Made by a program: the position numbers and the translations under genes. Positions 51,989 to 64,000 of a DNA stretch of 64,000 bases are shown piece by piece. This stretch comes from Onchidella celtica (lineage: Eukaryota > Mollusca > Gastropoda > Systellommatophora > Onchidiidae), in NCBI GenBank assembly GCA_963931925.1, contig OZ007569.1:23509662-23573661 (forward strand). Reading direction: 5' to 3'. Numbering within the stretch: the stretch's first letter is position 1; each line of letters starts with the position of its first letter. Below the pieces are notes generated by a model, which was not told the origin of the DNA, ran no database searches, and saw only the letters and a list, made by a program, of their open reading frames with translations.

Positions 51989-53599
51989 GCTCCAGCAGGA
52001 ATTGAATCCACGCCTGGTGATTTGTTAAAGGACATCTGATTTGTGGCAGTTCGGGTCTCATTTGCTGTGAAAGGCTTGGCAAGAGCTGCATTAATAGGAG
52101 TCTGAGGGAGGCGGTCAATGGACTCAGTATTTATATTTGATGGCCGATTTAGCACACCTCCGAAATGTTCTTCCCAACGCTGAATTATGGCATTCAATTC
52201 AACAATGCGTGTTGAACCATCTGACGCAAGAAGTGGCGTAGTGCCAGAGCGGGATGGTCCAAACACAGCTCGGAGGCTCTCAAAGAACTTTCTAGTGTTG
52301 TTTGTGTCGGCATATTTCTGAGTTTCTCTTACTCGCTCTTCAAGCCAGTCATTTTTCATTTTCCTCAGCTTCTTCTGGAGTACACCCTTACATGCACGCA
52401 TTGCATCAGCTTTTGCTGTGGAAGAGGGGTCACTGCAGTGAGCTTGGATGAGACTATTTTTTTCTTTGATGAGCACTTTGATTTCATTATCATTATCATT
52501 GAACCAGTCCTGGTGCTTGCGGACAGGAAAACCAACTGTGCTGCTGGCGCAAGAGTGTACAGTCGTATTTAAGTCAGTCCAGCTCTGTTCAATGTTCTCA
52601 GGGTCAAAAGTCACGCAATCCAATTTTGAGGAGAGTTCTGATGAGAGCTCGCTCTGTTTCTCAGCTGAGCAGAGTTTTGAAACATTTAGGCGTTTAGGTG
52701 GCGCTTTCCCTTGAGGGCGTCTATTGCGCCTCAATGTTAGTCTGAGCTTGCAAACAATGAGTCTGTGGTCAGTTCCACACTCGGCACCACACATCGCCTT
52801 TGTTACAAGGACATCCTTTCTGTCAGTCTTCCTCACAATGACATAGTCTATGAGATGCCAATGCTTTGAGCGGGGATGCATCCATGACGTTCTGTTTCTC
52901 ACGGGGAGACTAAAATTTGTGTTGGTAATGAACAGGCCAAATTCAGCGCACAAAGTAAGTAAGCGCAACCCATTGTTATTGCATGAACCAACTCCATGAG
53001 GGCCCAAAACATTTGGCCACGCTGAGATTTCGGAGCCAACCCTAGCATTGAAGTCCCCCAGGAGAATCAGCTTATCAGCTGCCGGGACAGAGCATATGAC
53101 AGATTCTAGATCAGAATAGAACTTGTCTTTGGCTTCATCTGGGTTTGTCATGGTGGGCGCATATGCGCTAATGAGGGTGGCTGACTGGCTTTTCCCAACT
53201 GGGATCCTGAGTGTCATTAGCCTGTCATTTATTTCAATTGGCATGGACTGCAAATTTCTGACAAGGTCATTTTTAATTGCAAACCCAACACCATGCTGTC
53301 TCGGTTCGACTGCACCCTTGCCTTTCCAGAAGAAGGTGTATCCACCACTGAGCTCTTTGAGTTGGCCACTATCAGGGAGTCTGGTCTCACTGAGTGCCAC
53401 TATGTCCAGGTTGTACCTGCTGAGCTCAATGGCAATAAGTGCAGTGCGTCTTTCCGGGTTGTTTGAGTTGTCCTGTAGTGTGCGTATATTCCAGGCTCCT
53501 AGCCTGAGTAAGCTGAATTTCTTTTTGTTTCGACCGCAAAAAGGGATCCCCACTGGTCGCGGTATACCAGTCAGGGGGATGTGAAGTGGGCTTTCTTTA
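51985..53599 (-). pseudogene. LINE ORF, endonuclease domain and RT N-terminus
   Basis: An open frame without an internal ATG near its start; readable residues include GIPRPVGIPFCGRNKKKFSLLR at the beginning. Endonuclease/exonuclease/phosphatase motifs: LGAWNIRTL, DIVALSETRL, HGVGFAIKN, SAYAPTM, LLGDFNARVG, TSWMHPRSKHWHLIDYV and TDHRL, all expected of the AP-endonuclease fold. The linker leads to SPGVDSIPAG (RT block 0/1). The frame is lost near 51990, where the coding continues in another frame. Confidence 0.9.
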
Positions 53600-54477
53600 G
53601 GGCACCTTTTCTAGCCCCTTCCTCAGTTGAGGTGAGCAGTGCTATCCTTAAATAAGGCTGCTCAGCTACTGTGGGTGCTGCCTCCCCACGCCTCCACTTC
53701 AATCGACGATGAAGCGACCATAGCCCACAGCCACCAACGTGTAGGTCTGTGCTAACAGCTTCCAGTCTATCCAAACCTGCTGCCACCGCACTCGCCCATC
53801 GCCGTTGGAATTTTGAGAGGAAAGAAGACGAGACAAAGATGAAAGAAGACGAGGTGAGTGTTAAGACTGGCGCAAAGAATTTGTTTTTAGTGAGAAAGAG
53901 CTGCGCAAACATCAGACTCACTCTCTCGCCTGGACACAACTTATCCAAGTGGCAAGACAGGGTCAAGACGACTGGAAATGTATCCAGGTGCAGGAGGATG
54001 CCAGAGGGACAGTCATATTGCCTGACCGGCTGCCTGTAGGCTACTCCACAGCCTCGCAGTCCCAACTGACTAGGGTGAAAGACCCAAACCAAAGAACACC
54101 AATACTGGTGGATGCTCTGTGTCACGATATCCAGGCCAGAGTGACGGTATATTGCCATCTGCCCTATCAATCAACCACTGGCCTGCTGCCGCCAGCTTCG
54201 AAGCTGCGTCCGGGAAGTTTGCTCAATTCTTCGTCTGTGATTTAGGCAAACAAGTCTATGACCACACCGCTACCGGGGGCCAATGTGAAGGACTCAAGTA
54301 CTGAGGGTCACATTGTGCCCTAGCATGTGGCCGTTGGGTTAGATGAAACCTCCTCCGCCCTGGCCGTTTGCACCGACAGGTGCACGCCCACTGATACCAT
54401 GCTAGCGTACCAGTTCATGAAACAGGTTGTACTGGATTACATGTTACCAGTAGCAGATTTTTCTGACCTGACCTGAA
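53600..54477 (-). other. 5' leader of the LINE
   Basis: GC-richer than the host flanks, ending at the target duplication. The 199-codon minus-strand frame at 53571-54170 overlaps the endonuclease start and has no recognisable domain, so an ORF1 protein is not supported. Confidence 0.6.
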
Positions 54478-54492
54478 GGGTGACTCATCTAA

Positions 54493-55354
54493 CGACTTTC
54501 TAATTGACCAGCGCTTAGATTTGACTGACGACACGCAAGTGCCCGGCCAGGCTGCAGAGTATGCAAGTATTGGTTTGCTCCGAGCAAGGACGCACAGTAA
54601 GGAGTAGAAAGTGTCCAATATGGTCGTGAAAACTCATCTGAAAGGCGTCTTTATAGAAGGACAGCAGCTGCTGAACTCCGTGTGTGATTCTTTTCTTGCC
54701 AACAAATTTAACGGTTTCTTCATTTTCTCACTGGGACATCTGTGTAAACGTATCTATAAAAAACAAAATAAGATCACTACTACTACTACTACTACTAATC
54801 ATAATAATAATAATAACAGCAATAATAATAGTGTACTTTCACAGTGCACGCTTTCCATTTTTTTTATAGGCCTCTGGCGTTTTGTAATTTCAAAACCGAC
54901 AATCCTGTCGAAAAGATAACTTACCGTACTAAAACAAGATCATATAAATCAGATTTAAAAGGAAATTAATAATCATGGGAAGAAGAAAACGCACTAGAAG
55001 TACAGTTACATAAACACGTTTAAAGTATAATTTAAGTTTTGAATTAGACTTCAGATTGTGACTGACCTTTACAAACAAAAAACGTATCAATCAAACGGAA
55101 AGCAAACAGAAAACACCGACTTCCAGTTAAATGCTTTTTAAAACATGGTGCGATATGAAAACTAAGGTAAGTCGTGCATTGAATCAAGTCTGTATTATGT
55201 CGGTATAGACTTAGACTTGAACTTACTTTCAATCAACTAATGGGACACACTTATTTCAGTCTCACTAGTATAGTGTACGCAAAACCGAGGCAAAACATAC
55301 TTGGTTCAGTGCACTACGGGCCTGAGTGATTTGTTTTCAGACTAGAAAATCGTC
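54493..55354. other. Intergenic DNA
   Basis: Contains ACT/AAT trinucleotide repeats at 54778-54830. Positions 55257-55310 share motifs with 31930-32000 in reverse complement. No gene recognised. Confidence 0.5.
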
Positions 55355-55596
55355 GGGTATTTGCCTTATAGATGTATGTGCATTTTTACCTTTTCGAGAA
55401 AAATGAGGATTGAAGTTTGGCTGGAAAAAGGGCTAAAACGCATATATAACATTACGTTACAAACATCATTATCTCGAACATTTTAACCGATAGGAATGAC
55501 ATTTATACATAATGAAATTAGGAGCGAGAGAACCATTTTCATGACAAAACCTCAAAATCGGCAAACTGTCACATGCAGTAACATGGCAAATACCCC
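55355..55596 (-). mobile_element. MITE with GGGTATTTGCC ends, copy 2
   Basis: The ends GGGTATTTGCC and (reverse complement) GGGTATTTGCC enclose 242 bp that align in reverse complement with 44767-45006. Small frames inside are noncoding. Confidence 0.7.
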
Positions 55597-56818
55597 TCGA
55601 AATCCTGAATGGTACAACATGATAGTGATATATAATCAGCGTTGTGCATATCAAGAAACTGCAGAACTGGCAGTTCGTACACATGGTACATTTTTTTATT
55701 AGTATTTTTGCATTTGTGCTGTCTACCTACTCTTAATTTACAAATACCAGCACAGTGATTTCAGGGTTGAGCTAGCCAACATATTTATAGCCACTGGACA
55801 GTATTGTGTCAGACACCTAGTTTAAGCCCTTGCCTCAGTACCACGAGACAGCTCCAATTACCAAACCCCTTACGTTCCCACACTGGGCCACGGCTACCTT
55901 TAACCTCGCTGGCCTGACCCTAACGACCCGACCCATGTGACCCATGTGACCCATGATGACATCTGCGTGCACATGTCAGACCACATTTCGGCTCCTGGAC
56001 ATTGCAGGGGTAGTTTGGATCATGTTGCATTGATGCATTTTATCCAGCGGAGAGAGAAGGGGCGAGGGGATTTCTAGTAATGGCCGATAGTTCCCATGGA
56101 ATGACCTGCCACTTTTCGTTCTCTCATGTGTCCGTGGACATTTTCTTTTAAGAAAAGAGATCAGCGTCTAAATGGAAGTTTTATGGGTTGGGATGTTTTG
56201 TCCTCGTCAATTTCCCAAGTCAAGATATGAGGATGTGTCTAAAGAAAACAGACATTAACTTGGGCCCCCTGATTTAAAAAAAACAAAAAAACCTTAATGA
56301 CCAGCCATTCTGTAAAAGCATTGCAGTTTAATGGCACAACGAAGATCCGGTGAATATCTGCGCTAAGGGAGATGCCGACACGCATTCATTTAATCCAATC
56401 GCTCAGTATGCAGTTTTAATCATAATTTTTATTGTAATGTTACTTCGGAGAAAGAGTTTTGTTACTGATAAAAGCGAGCCGTGGTATTTTGGGAAAATGA
56501 ATTTCCATTCCCTAACCATCATTTTCTTCCCTTTTTTTTTTCCAGATTTATTTCATTTGGACCCTATTTTGTTGGACTCCTCTCGAGAAAAAGAAAAGTG
56601 TTTAATACTTTTGATTCTGTGGGCTTGACGGAAATGCTACTTGATTGAAACATTTGATTACTATTAGACTGTGACAATATTGCACTATGAATATGGCCTT
56701 ATCTGAATCGTTGTGGAATTAAATATTGCTGCGGAGAAACTCAGAACATTTTTTGCAATGAAGATGTCAAAACATAATCTCACAGCGAAATATTGGGTGT
56801 ACTGTCCCTCATGATCTC

Positions 56819-57145
56819 CCCCCCCCCCTCTCTCTCTCTCCTCTCTCCCATCTTCCTTTTCTTTCTCTCTCCGTCTCTGTCTGTCCGTCTGTCTGTCTCT
56901 CTATGTATGCCTCTCTGTCTGCCTCTCTCCCTCTCACTGCGTCCCTCATTCTTTCAGTCTCTCTCCGTCTGTCTGTTTGTCTCTCTCTATATATATATAC
57001 ATGTCCCTCCGTACGTCTCTTTCTCTCTCCCTCTCTCTCTCCTTCTCTCACCCCACTCTCTGTCTCTCTCTGTGTGTCCCTTTATGTCCTGTGCTCTCTC
57101 TCTCTCCCTCTCTCACCCTTATTCTCTCTCCCCCCCCCCTTTCCC
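56819..57145. repeat. TC-rich microsatellite
   Basis: About 330 bases of CTCTCT/CTGTCT repeat with an internal TATATATA. Open frames across it are artefacts. Confidence 0.85.
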
Positions 57146-57844
57146 CGTCTCATTTTCCTAACCTACAATTGAAAAAGGGCTTTTGTTTTCTTTTGCATTT
57201 GATGTTGACCAGAGGCAAATCACAGACTAAAGTCAAGTTGGCCTATCAATTAGACAACGTGAGATATATAATCCTTTTATTTCCATGACGTACCAATTAA
57301 TGCGGAGCGTCATCATTATGTCGTACGGACCCTTCAATCATAACCACAACAGCCACTAATCGAGATGATTCACCTCCATGGGCAAATGGTCACCTTAGGC
57401 TGTAATCAGCTGACCAGATTCTCTTTGAAGAACAGTCCAGTCTCTGCTGACCGGAAGTGTCCGTGTGGGCAGAAATGATGGTCCGCGCCAAATAATGTGG
57501 TTTCCATGCACTAAAAAAGTTAGAAATAGTATAAAAATCACAGAAAATCTATGAAGACGCAGCAAAGGCTTGAAGTAAAATCAAAATACGGCGTTATATT
57601 GTATCGTCTAGGTATTATTTCTTTTGCAAGGCTTTGTTTGATACAACTTTTTCTTTTTGACTTTAAAAAGTTAGAAGGCCCATAAGTTGACAGTATGTTA
57701 AGTTGACAAACGAAACGTACGTGATTCTATCCCAAATTTTTATCTTCACAAGACAAAAGTAAAATTGGAAAGGAATGGGATAGAGAGAAGAGGGCGTGAA
57801 TGGAGGAAAGATGAAGACAGAGAAGAGAGAAGATGGCAGAGTAG

Positions 57845-58015
57845 AACTTAGGGCGGTTTTAACAAAATAATGGGCCCCTGGACAAAGCAATAGGCTGAGG
57901 CCCGCCCCCTACGTAACTATTCAGAGAGCCCACCACACTTCTCATGCATGGGGGCCCCCTACACCCTTGGGGGCCCCTGAGCAACTGCCCAGTGTGCCCA
58001 TGAGTTAAGAAGGCT
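57845..58015 (-). repeat. GC-rich block, possibly a DNA-transposon end
   Basis: TAGGGCGGTTTTAACA and GGGGGCCCC-type runs (GGGGGCCCCCTACACC, GGGGGCCCCTGAGC) stand out from the AT-rich flanks and resemble hAT-type transposon ends from memory. No matching second terminus was found. Confidence 0.25.
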
Positions 58016-60599
58016 AGAACATCTATTATGTAAAAATACAAGCTTACCCCTTTGCTACTATATGCTCCAAAACTACTGCGCGGATCTTTCTCTCTGAAAT
58101 TTGGCATGAAGAAGTGAAATATGGTTGAGGACTAAATAGGCTATTATAGCGCATACATTTCGGCACGACCGGGGAATAATCTGTAAAATTACCAAATAAT
58201 TGAACTCTAAGCTGACGAGACAGTTAGGCGATCTGTTACGAACAGGACACCAGGAAATATAAGTTAAAGGGTTGATTAAATTCTTGGTGAGCACTGAATC
58301 TTATTATGTAGCTTTAAAAGATTTATTGTGTTTGCATTTTGCTCTGTTCTGTAAACTCCATTTTTTCCTACCAGTAAACCCTTTAAACCGCGTCAATACG
58401 AAGGGGTTTGATGCTAGTAGAAACGAAAAGAAAAATGTTGAGTACGATGGACAGTGACAGAGGACACGGAATAGACAAGATAGAAAGAAAAGAAAAGGTA
58501 CAAGAAGTCGAAAGACATTAAAGACGACCAGCTGGGGACGAATCAGGACGGAAGTGTTAGATTAAGCGCGGTAATTATTAGTCGATTATTCAAACAAGTC
58601 ACCACGGTAAGGCCAGGAGAGGTGAGGTTGTTTTTGAACATGTTAAACCTGTCTTTTTTGGATGCTGTAAAAACCGGAACAAGTCTACCACTGGCTCTAT
58701 CATGAAACCGCATTCTTATGCGAAAGGCATAATTTTTTAAGAGAGGGGAAAATACTTTGCTTGAAATGTATTTCTTATCTTAAATGTAGTTTAGTAATGT
58801 AAAAATAAACATTGGAAAGAAATCTCTTCTTCTTAATCAAAAAAAGAGAAAAAAAGAGTCCCCCAAGGAGTCTAAAGAACAGTTGGTAAAAAAGAGTTGC
58901 CATTTACAGTCGTGCGAAGACATTTGAGCGATTTCATGATTTTAATAACGTCAGACAGCGCAGTGTTCTGGGACTAAATATTTAATTCAGAAAGAATTTG
59001 TTTGTATGTAAAGACAACATCATCAAAGTTACAAGGCGCCTAATGTGTTTTGGATTACAGAAAATTCCAGATTCTACGATAAATGACAGCAGTACCCGTG
59101 GAACTAGCAGTAACTATTTCGCAAGGTTTGTCCAGCAAGGAGAGAGTATTTTCCCCCTCACCCAAACGCGCCCGGGCATCGCTCCCACGGTAAAATCGAA
59201 CTTGTCGTTTTTGCATGCACGCGCGTCAGGAAGATTAAAAAGCTTGGGTCAACCAAATGGACTGGCCACTGCCCTGGATCGATAATCTTAGGGGGCTCCA
59301 GAGAGAAGAACATGTGACGTACTGGGAATGAGGCTTGAAAAAAAAAAGAGGGTGGGGGAGAGTAAGGTAGGGGTAGGGGTGAGGATGAGGTGGGGGGGGG
59401 GGCATTTCTTATTCCTGGACTACGAACCGAAGAAGCTGCCACAGTCGTAAACGTATGTCTCAGAGCTTCTGTGAATAGTTTGCACAGTCGCAAGACATCA
59501 AATAAGAAAAAATATTATTACCTGTGAACACAATGGTTTAAGATAGAAGTTGGGGAATATACTGTGGTATTATTATGAGGACAATTGATGACTACAGCTA
59601 TTATTTGATGTGAATTTTTTTTTTCTTTACGTGTGTGTTTTTTTTTTTTTTTAATACATCATGAAAATCACAAAAGAGACTTTTTCCAATATTTGATGAG
59701 AAAGTGTAATATTTATATTTTAAAAGACTGCCTAGCTACTGGCCAATCTCATGAGCTTTTTAAAAAAATATATTATTTTAGCCTCAAGATATTTAGAAAC
59801 AGAAGATGAAAACAAAAAAATCTTGCTTTTCTTTTGTATTTTCAGTTTTGTTTGTAGGTTCATCGCAGCGTTTATTTGTTTGGTTTTTAAAGCAGGACTT
59901 TGCAACTTACAACTCGGTACCTCGTTCCAAGCCGTGTATGGACCCCATAGGTTTTGTGTAATTTTTGTTTTTTAAATAGTTACTTGAATGTGTGCTTTTT
60001 TATCATTGTTTTCTTTAATAATAAAATTTAATAACCCATTTTCAGTGCCGCGATGAGTGTATCAGAAAGGCACTTTCACCAAAATTCAAACAAGGAACTA
60101 AAAATGAAGCAGTTTTAGTATGTCGGCAAAAAGAAGATGCCCATAGCACAGGTAACCCCTTGTGCTGTTTGAATTTGCAACCATCTCCATAAGAAGAAAT
60201 TCTAAAATATATATTTATGGTCTCAAACATTTTGAAAAATATAATTCTTTTCAGGTCAGCAAACAATTCAGAAATTGACGAAATATTATAATGAACCCCT
60301 CAGAAAATCTGCGTGGTCCCAGCAAGGTTTGAAGCAAAGCCAAAATATGGCGAAAAGAAAACAGTTGCTTGTAGCAAAGTCTTGCGTAAGAAGTGATACA
60401 GAAACGATATAATAAAACTCAAAGGAAAGAAAAAGACACTTCAGAATGTTGAATATTATTAACATTAGGCCTAGGATGAAACCGAAACATCTCAGAATAC
60501 AACAATAGCGTTGCCGGTTCTAATAGAATAATAATAAGAGATGAATCATGCCATGCGTCTGCGTCAGAATACGATTGTATTGTCAGGTTATCTAACAAA

Positions 60600-60646
60600 T
60601 ACACGCACACATGCATACACACACACACCCACACACACAAACACAC
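60600..60646. repeat. CA microsatellite
   Basis: CACACA-rich tract of about 45 bases. Confidence 0.85.
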
Positions 60647-62909
60647 TTCCTATCTTATCTTCTTACATTCTAGAGAACCATTACATTTTTAAGGCTATTG
60701 CGAAGTCTGAAATTCAAAAGTTTCACTTCATTCATTCAGTACATACTTAATACATTCTCTCCATCCTCCTTCTTTCTGTGCCCCTCGCTCATTTACATTT
60801 TGCACCCCCATCTCTAAGATTGAATTTACGCCTCTGCCAGCACAGAAAACAGAAAACAAAGCTTTCAGTTCTGGATGGAATTTACGCGATTTCAGGTCTT
60901 TTCTTTCTGATAATGAACTCAACAAAAGTGATGATTTAGTCCTGGAAGAAGGAACGAATGGCTATTGATGAGAAGAGGAAGTCGTGACATGTTCAATTTA
61001 TTAAACGCTCCTTTGGGATTCAGCAAAATAACATAGCGTACTGCGTTGGTCAACGTTGTGGTAGTTAAGTAGAGAACAAATTATGGTTAACCGCTTTGCG
61101 ACGAACTTCGTGTTTTATTAATTGTTTCTCTGTTGCTGTTTTACCATTGTCTGATTATGTTATTGTTGAAGTGAAATAGCTGTATTATAGATTTGTTATT
61201 GATATGTGAAATGTCTGTATAGACTGCAACATTTGTCATTAATGATTTGAAATTTGTAGTCAGATTGTAGATAGATAGACACTCGTCATTACTGAATTGA
61301 ATTTTGTAGGCAGATTTGTTATTGTTGATGTGGAATTTCTATAAAGACAACAACATATTTATTTAATGACGGAACATTTATTCTACACAAATTAAATAGT
61401 TACATTTGTTCCTTTTATGGGAAATTAATATACAGATGCTGTTTATTTTTTTTGTGTGGTCTGTTCTGTTGTTTTGTTCTTGACGTGAAATTTCTTTGCA
61501 GATACGAGTTGTGGGCCCTAAGCTAACATTTCGAGGTGTCGTGAATTTCAGTGTAGATGCTCAGCTTGATAAGGTTAATGGGGATGATGATGATGATGAT
61601 GATGGTGTTGATGACGTTATGAACATGATAAACTATATCATGAAAAAAAAATCGATAATTGTGACTTTTCAAATTGTATCCAAGAAATGTCACCTTTATG
61701 TTTTTCACGACCAAAGCCTATTTTCTTTGCCATAATCCCCCCCCCCCTAAAAAAAATTAAAAAAAATTTTTTCTTTACTTTAATATCCAAAAACAGCAAA
61801 TGAAAAAAAAAAAATCTGAGATGGCTATTTGTTTTTGATTTCGATTTCCTTTAGTCTTGTCCTAATGGTGAACCTCATGTAAAAAAAATATCTACAATCG
61901 GTTACATGTTTCTGCAGGATAACTGAAATCAAAATTGTATCTATCTCATATCTGCAACATGTAATGTTAAAACTCCTAATATGCCAATGGGAAAAGTGAA
62001 CAAATGACATTATTTCTTTATTATTAAATGGATATTTTCACTGAATGGTACTTGTAAATTCCACAACTGCCCAGTGTTTTACAGAGCTGATTCCCAAGTG
62101 CCCCCCCCCGCCCCCCCCCCCCAATCTCACCCAGAAGCCTCAAACTCCCACCCCACCGCTATGTCACCGTCATAGCCCCCAGCCCTCACCATCTCATAGC
62201 CTGCGGTCTTCTTTCTCCCCCCGACCCCCACCCCGACCCCCTCCACCCACCTGTTTTCAGTCAGACAATGCCAGGCCTCTCCAGCCACCTTGTTTAGCAT
62301 GTTACAACAATACAGCAAGCACATAATACCACAAACCACTAGCTGCTGGCCACACAATGTCTTGTTCTTCTTCCTTAAGCCGCTTTCCTCTTCTCATCTT
62401 CAAGGCAAAAAAAGACATGGACTTAGTGTGGAGAAGATTGGGTGACCGGACTGGAAAATGCTGGTAGTACTCAGTAGAAGGTGGGGTTTTGGGTAGAGCA
62501 AGGGTTCTCAGCCTGGGGTACATTTACACCCTAGGGTCAAAATATGGCAAAAAAGAAAAAGATGTATGTAGCAAAGCCTCGCGTAAGAAATAACGCAGAA
62601 ACGACAAAAGAAAAAGAAAAGAAAAAGAGAAGACAAAATCAAACTGTCAGTATACAAAAAATGTAACGGGATGGAAAATCGAACCAATAAAACAATTGAA
62701 CTGCTTTCACAGAGCTCTGTCGTGGTACTAGTGTCTTTTTCGTTCAATTCTAAAGGGGTGTGGTGCGAATTGTTGCACTGTTGGCATGGGTGATACACTC
62801 GCAAGCCGACGGACGGAATATGGCGAATTGATTCGTCTCGGTATCCTGTCCCTCGGTTATGATAAGTAGTTACAATAAACAGGAACTGTGAAACAGTGTG
62901 ATAAGTCAA

Positions 62910-63170
62910 GGGACACTGTGGTCTAGAGGCAAGGAGCTGGCCTCTCATGCCGAGAGCACTGGGATCGATTCCCGGTCGGTGCAGGGATGTTGGAATTTTT
63001 TTTCGGGAAAAAAATCCCTGTCTCTGATCCTATAGTAAGTTTAGGATCGAGCACCTAGTCTTCTCGGAAAAGGACGAAAACCGTACAGGACAAGTGTGCA
63101 AGTTGGCAGTTAAAAGTCGAGAAGAGCAGGCCGAACAAAGCCGCTGTGGGGGCAAAATTCTTTTTAAAAA
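62910..63170 (+). mobile_element. tRNA-derived SINE (family B), diverged copy
   Basis: The head GTGGTCTAGAGGCAAGGAGC and B box GGATCGATTCCC are followed by TAGTCTTCTCGG, TTGGCAGTTAAAAG, GAAGAGCAGGCCGAAC and a GGGGGCAAAATT tail, in the same order as the copy at 36511-36795. The central segment is more diverged. Confidence 0.7.
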
Positions 63171-63373
63171 AAACAGAAAAACCCACACAGAAACCAGAAC
63201 AAGAGAAATAAAGGCAAGAAAAGCGAGGTGTAAAATGCCAAGGGTAGCGAAACCTTCTAAAATAAAGACTGAAACACGTGTGGTAATGGCCACAATGCAT
63301 TTTAAACAAGTGTCAAATAATTTGTGTATTTGTTATCTCTTCTATAAACTAAAAGATCTCGTTTTGTTGTTTT

Positions 63374-63406
<33 letters not shown>

Positions 63407-64000
63407 TTTTTGGTCAGAAAATGGAGACAGAACAACCAAAAACTAAGGTTGCCAAAATGTTGCCAAGGTGCAAAAGGGACGAAAACGTTGAGAACCCTTG
63501 GGGGTAGATGATGAGGTCGGGGATCTCGGGAGGAAGGGGGGAGGGAGGGGTCAGGGAAGAGTGTGGCTTAGACCAGCTGAATATTAACGAGAATGGGCCA
63601 AGAGGCAAGAAGAGGACAAAAGACAAGATTGACAGTGTCTTGTGGTCATCAGAAAGAAAAAACGAGTAAGAGATCTGTAGTGGTGCAGATGTCCGAGGCT
63701 ATTGCCATCCTTAGTAGTAGTAAACGAGGAGGTCGTCCTTAAAGAAGGTACACTCGGAGGGGATGTGGTGGGGTGGGGGGGGGGGAAGAGAAGTTTGTCC
63801 CTAATGTATGGAAAGAGTAAATGGGGGAAGGTAGGGGGTTCTGGAGTGAAGGAGGTGAGCACGCTTTTAAAAAACAAGAGTTCTCATATTGTCCTCTTTG
63901 ACAGAAGGTGGCCAGTGATAATTATGGCTGTAGCGGGGTTTTGGAGAAATAATGGTAAATGCTAAATTATTAGTCTTCAAACAAAGAATATTTATTTCTC
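63171..64000. other. Intergenic end of window
   Basis: Contains a minus-strand family A repeat (63300-63427) with a (GTT)n microsatellite at 63367-63411 and G-rich runs near 63770. No gene recognised. Confidence 0.5.

Larger units (their letters stand above)
50176..54477 (-). mobile_element. Full-length non-LTR retrotransposon (LINE) with 15-bp target duplications
   Basis: GGGTGACTCATCTAA occurs at 50161-50175 and at 54478-54492, bracketing 4,302 bases exactly. The minus strand carries, in order, a roughly 900-base 5' leader beginning TTCAGGTCAGGTCAG, an apurinic endonuclease domain, a reverse transcriptase domain and a C2H2 zinc finger. It ends in a short (ATT)n tail. The coding part is in three frames because of two small indels near 51990 and 51453, so this copy is inactive though otherwise complete. 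The clade is not certain: AP-endonuclease LINE, possibly RTE/CR1/I group, with no RNase H seen. Confidence 0.93.
55597..62909. other. Intergenic repeat-rich DNA
   Basis: No gene recognised. Holds a TC microsatellite (56819-57145), a CA microsatellite (60600-60646) and dispersed repeats: 57541-57595 resembles 60304-60357, and a GCAAAGCCTCGCGTAAGAA block occurs at about 60370 and 62571, and in minus orientation near 57620. A GATGAT stretch lies at 61584, with C-rich tracts at 61738 and 62101. Confidence 0.5.

Noticed and set aside
53571-54170. Possible LINE ORF1 (199 codons)
   Set aside because: No RNA-binding or zinc-knuckle motif is visible. It overlaps the open start of the endonuclease frame and has no clear composition bias.
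57845-58015. hAT transposon
   Set aside because: One end looks hAT-like, but no second terminus, 8-bp duplication or transposase was found. It is kept only as a low-confidence repeat.

Overview
This is a eukaryotic nuclear window: AT-rich, with spliced genes, GT-AG introns and dense transposable elements. The protein sequences, the repeat style and the recurring AGATCT/TCTAGA hexamers suggest a mollusc, probably a gastropod; the host assignment is inference.

The host backbone is one gene. A class II fumarate hydratase (fumarase) runs on the + strand in nine coding exons from 169 to 23741, giving 469 aa. Intron 1 (187-8503) holds a small nested two-exon gene of unknown function (CDS 6868-7715, 98 aa). 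No other convincing host gene is visible; 24-64 kb looks intergenic and repeat-rich.

Intron 8, which splits the fumarase signature loop, carries a nearly complete and very young Ty3/gypsy-type LTR retrotransposon in antisense orientation (16320-23028). Its gene order is gag-protease-INTEGRASE-RT-RNase H, the reverse of normal Ty3/gypsy order. Together with a SCAN-like capsid segment this marks it as Gmr1-like. It has a tRNA-Pro primer site, a 5-bp target duplication and one in-frame TAG near the start of integrase. This is the most notable object in the window.

Other mobile DNA: a full-length LINE with 15-bp target duplications (50176-54477, minus, two frameshifts); a 5'-truncated LINE with 12-bp target duplications (12286-12843) nested in a piggyBac-like element with TTAA ends (11824-13471); two further piggyBac-like TTAA elements; several MITE-like families with terminal inverted repeats; a 200-bp-arm foldback hairpin (765-1253); a tandem Helitron-like dimer (33719-34656) whose empty site survives in an inverted duplicate at about 38.9-39.1 kb; tRNA-derived SINEs; a 105-bp minisatellite; and long TC/GA microsatellites.

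Layout: 0-24 kb fumarase with intronic transposons; 24-33 kb gene 3' flank and quiet AT-rich DNA with MITEs; 33-48 kb a mosaic of dispersed repeats; 50-54.5 kb the LINE; 54.5-64 kb repeats, microsatellites and a SINE. All calls come from reading the sequence; no database search was run.
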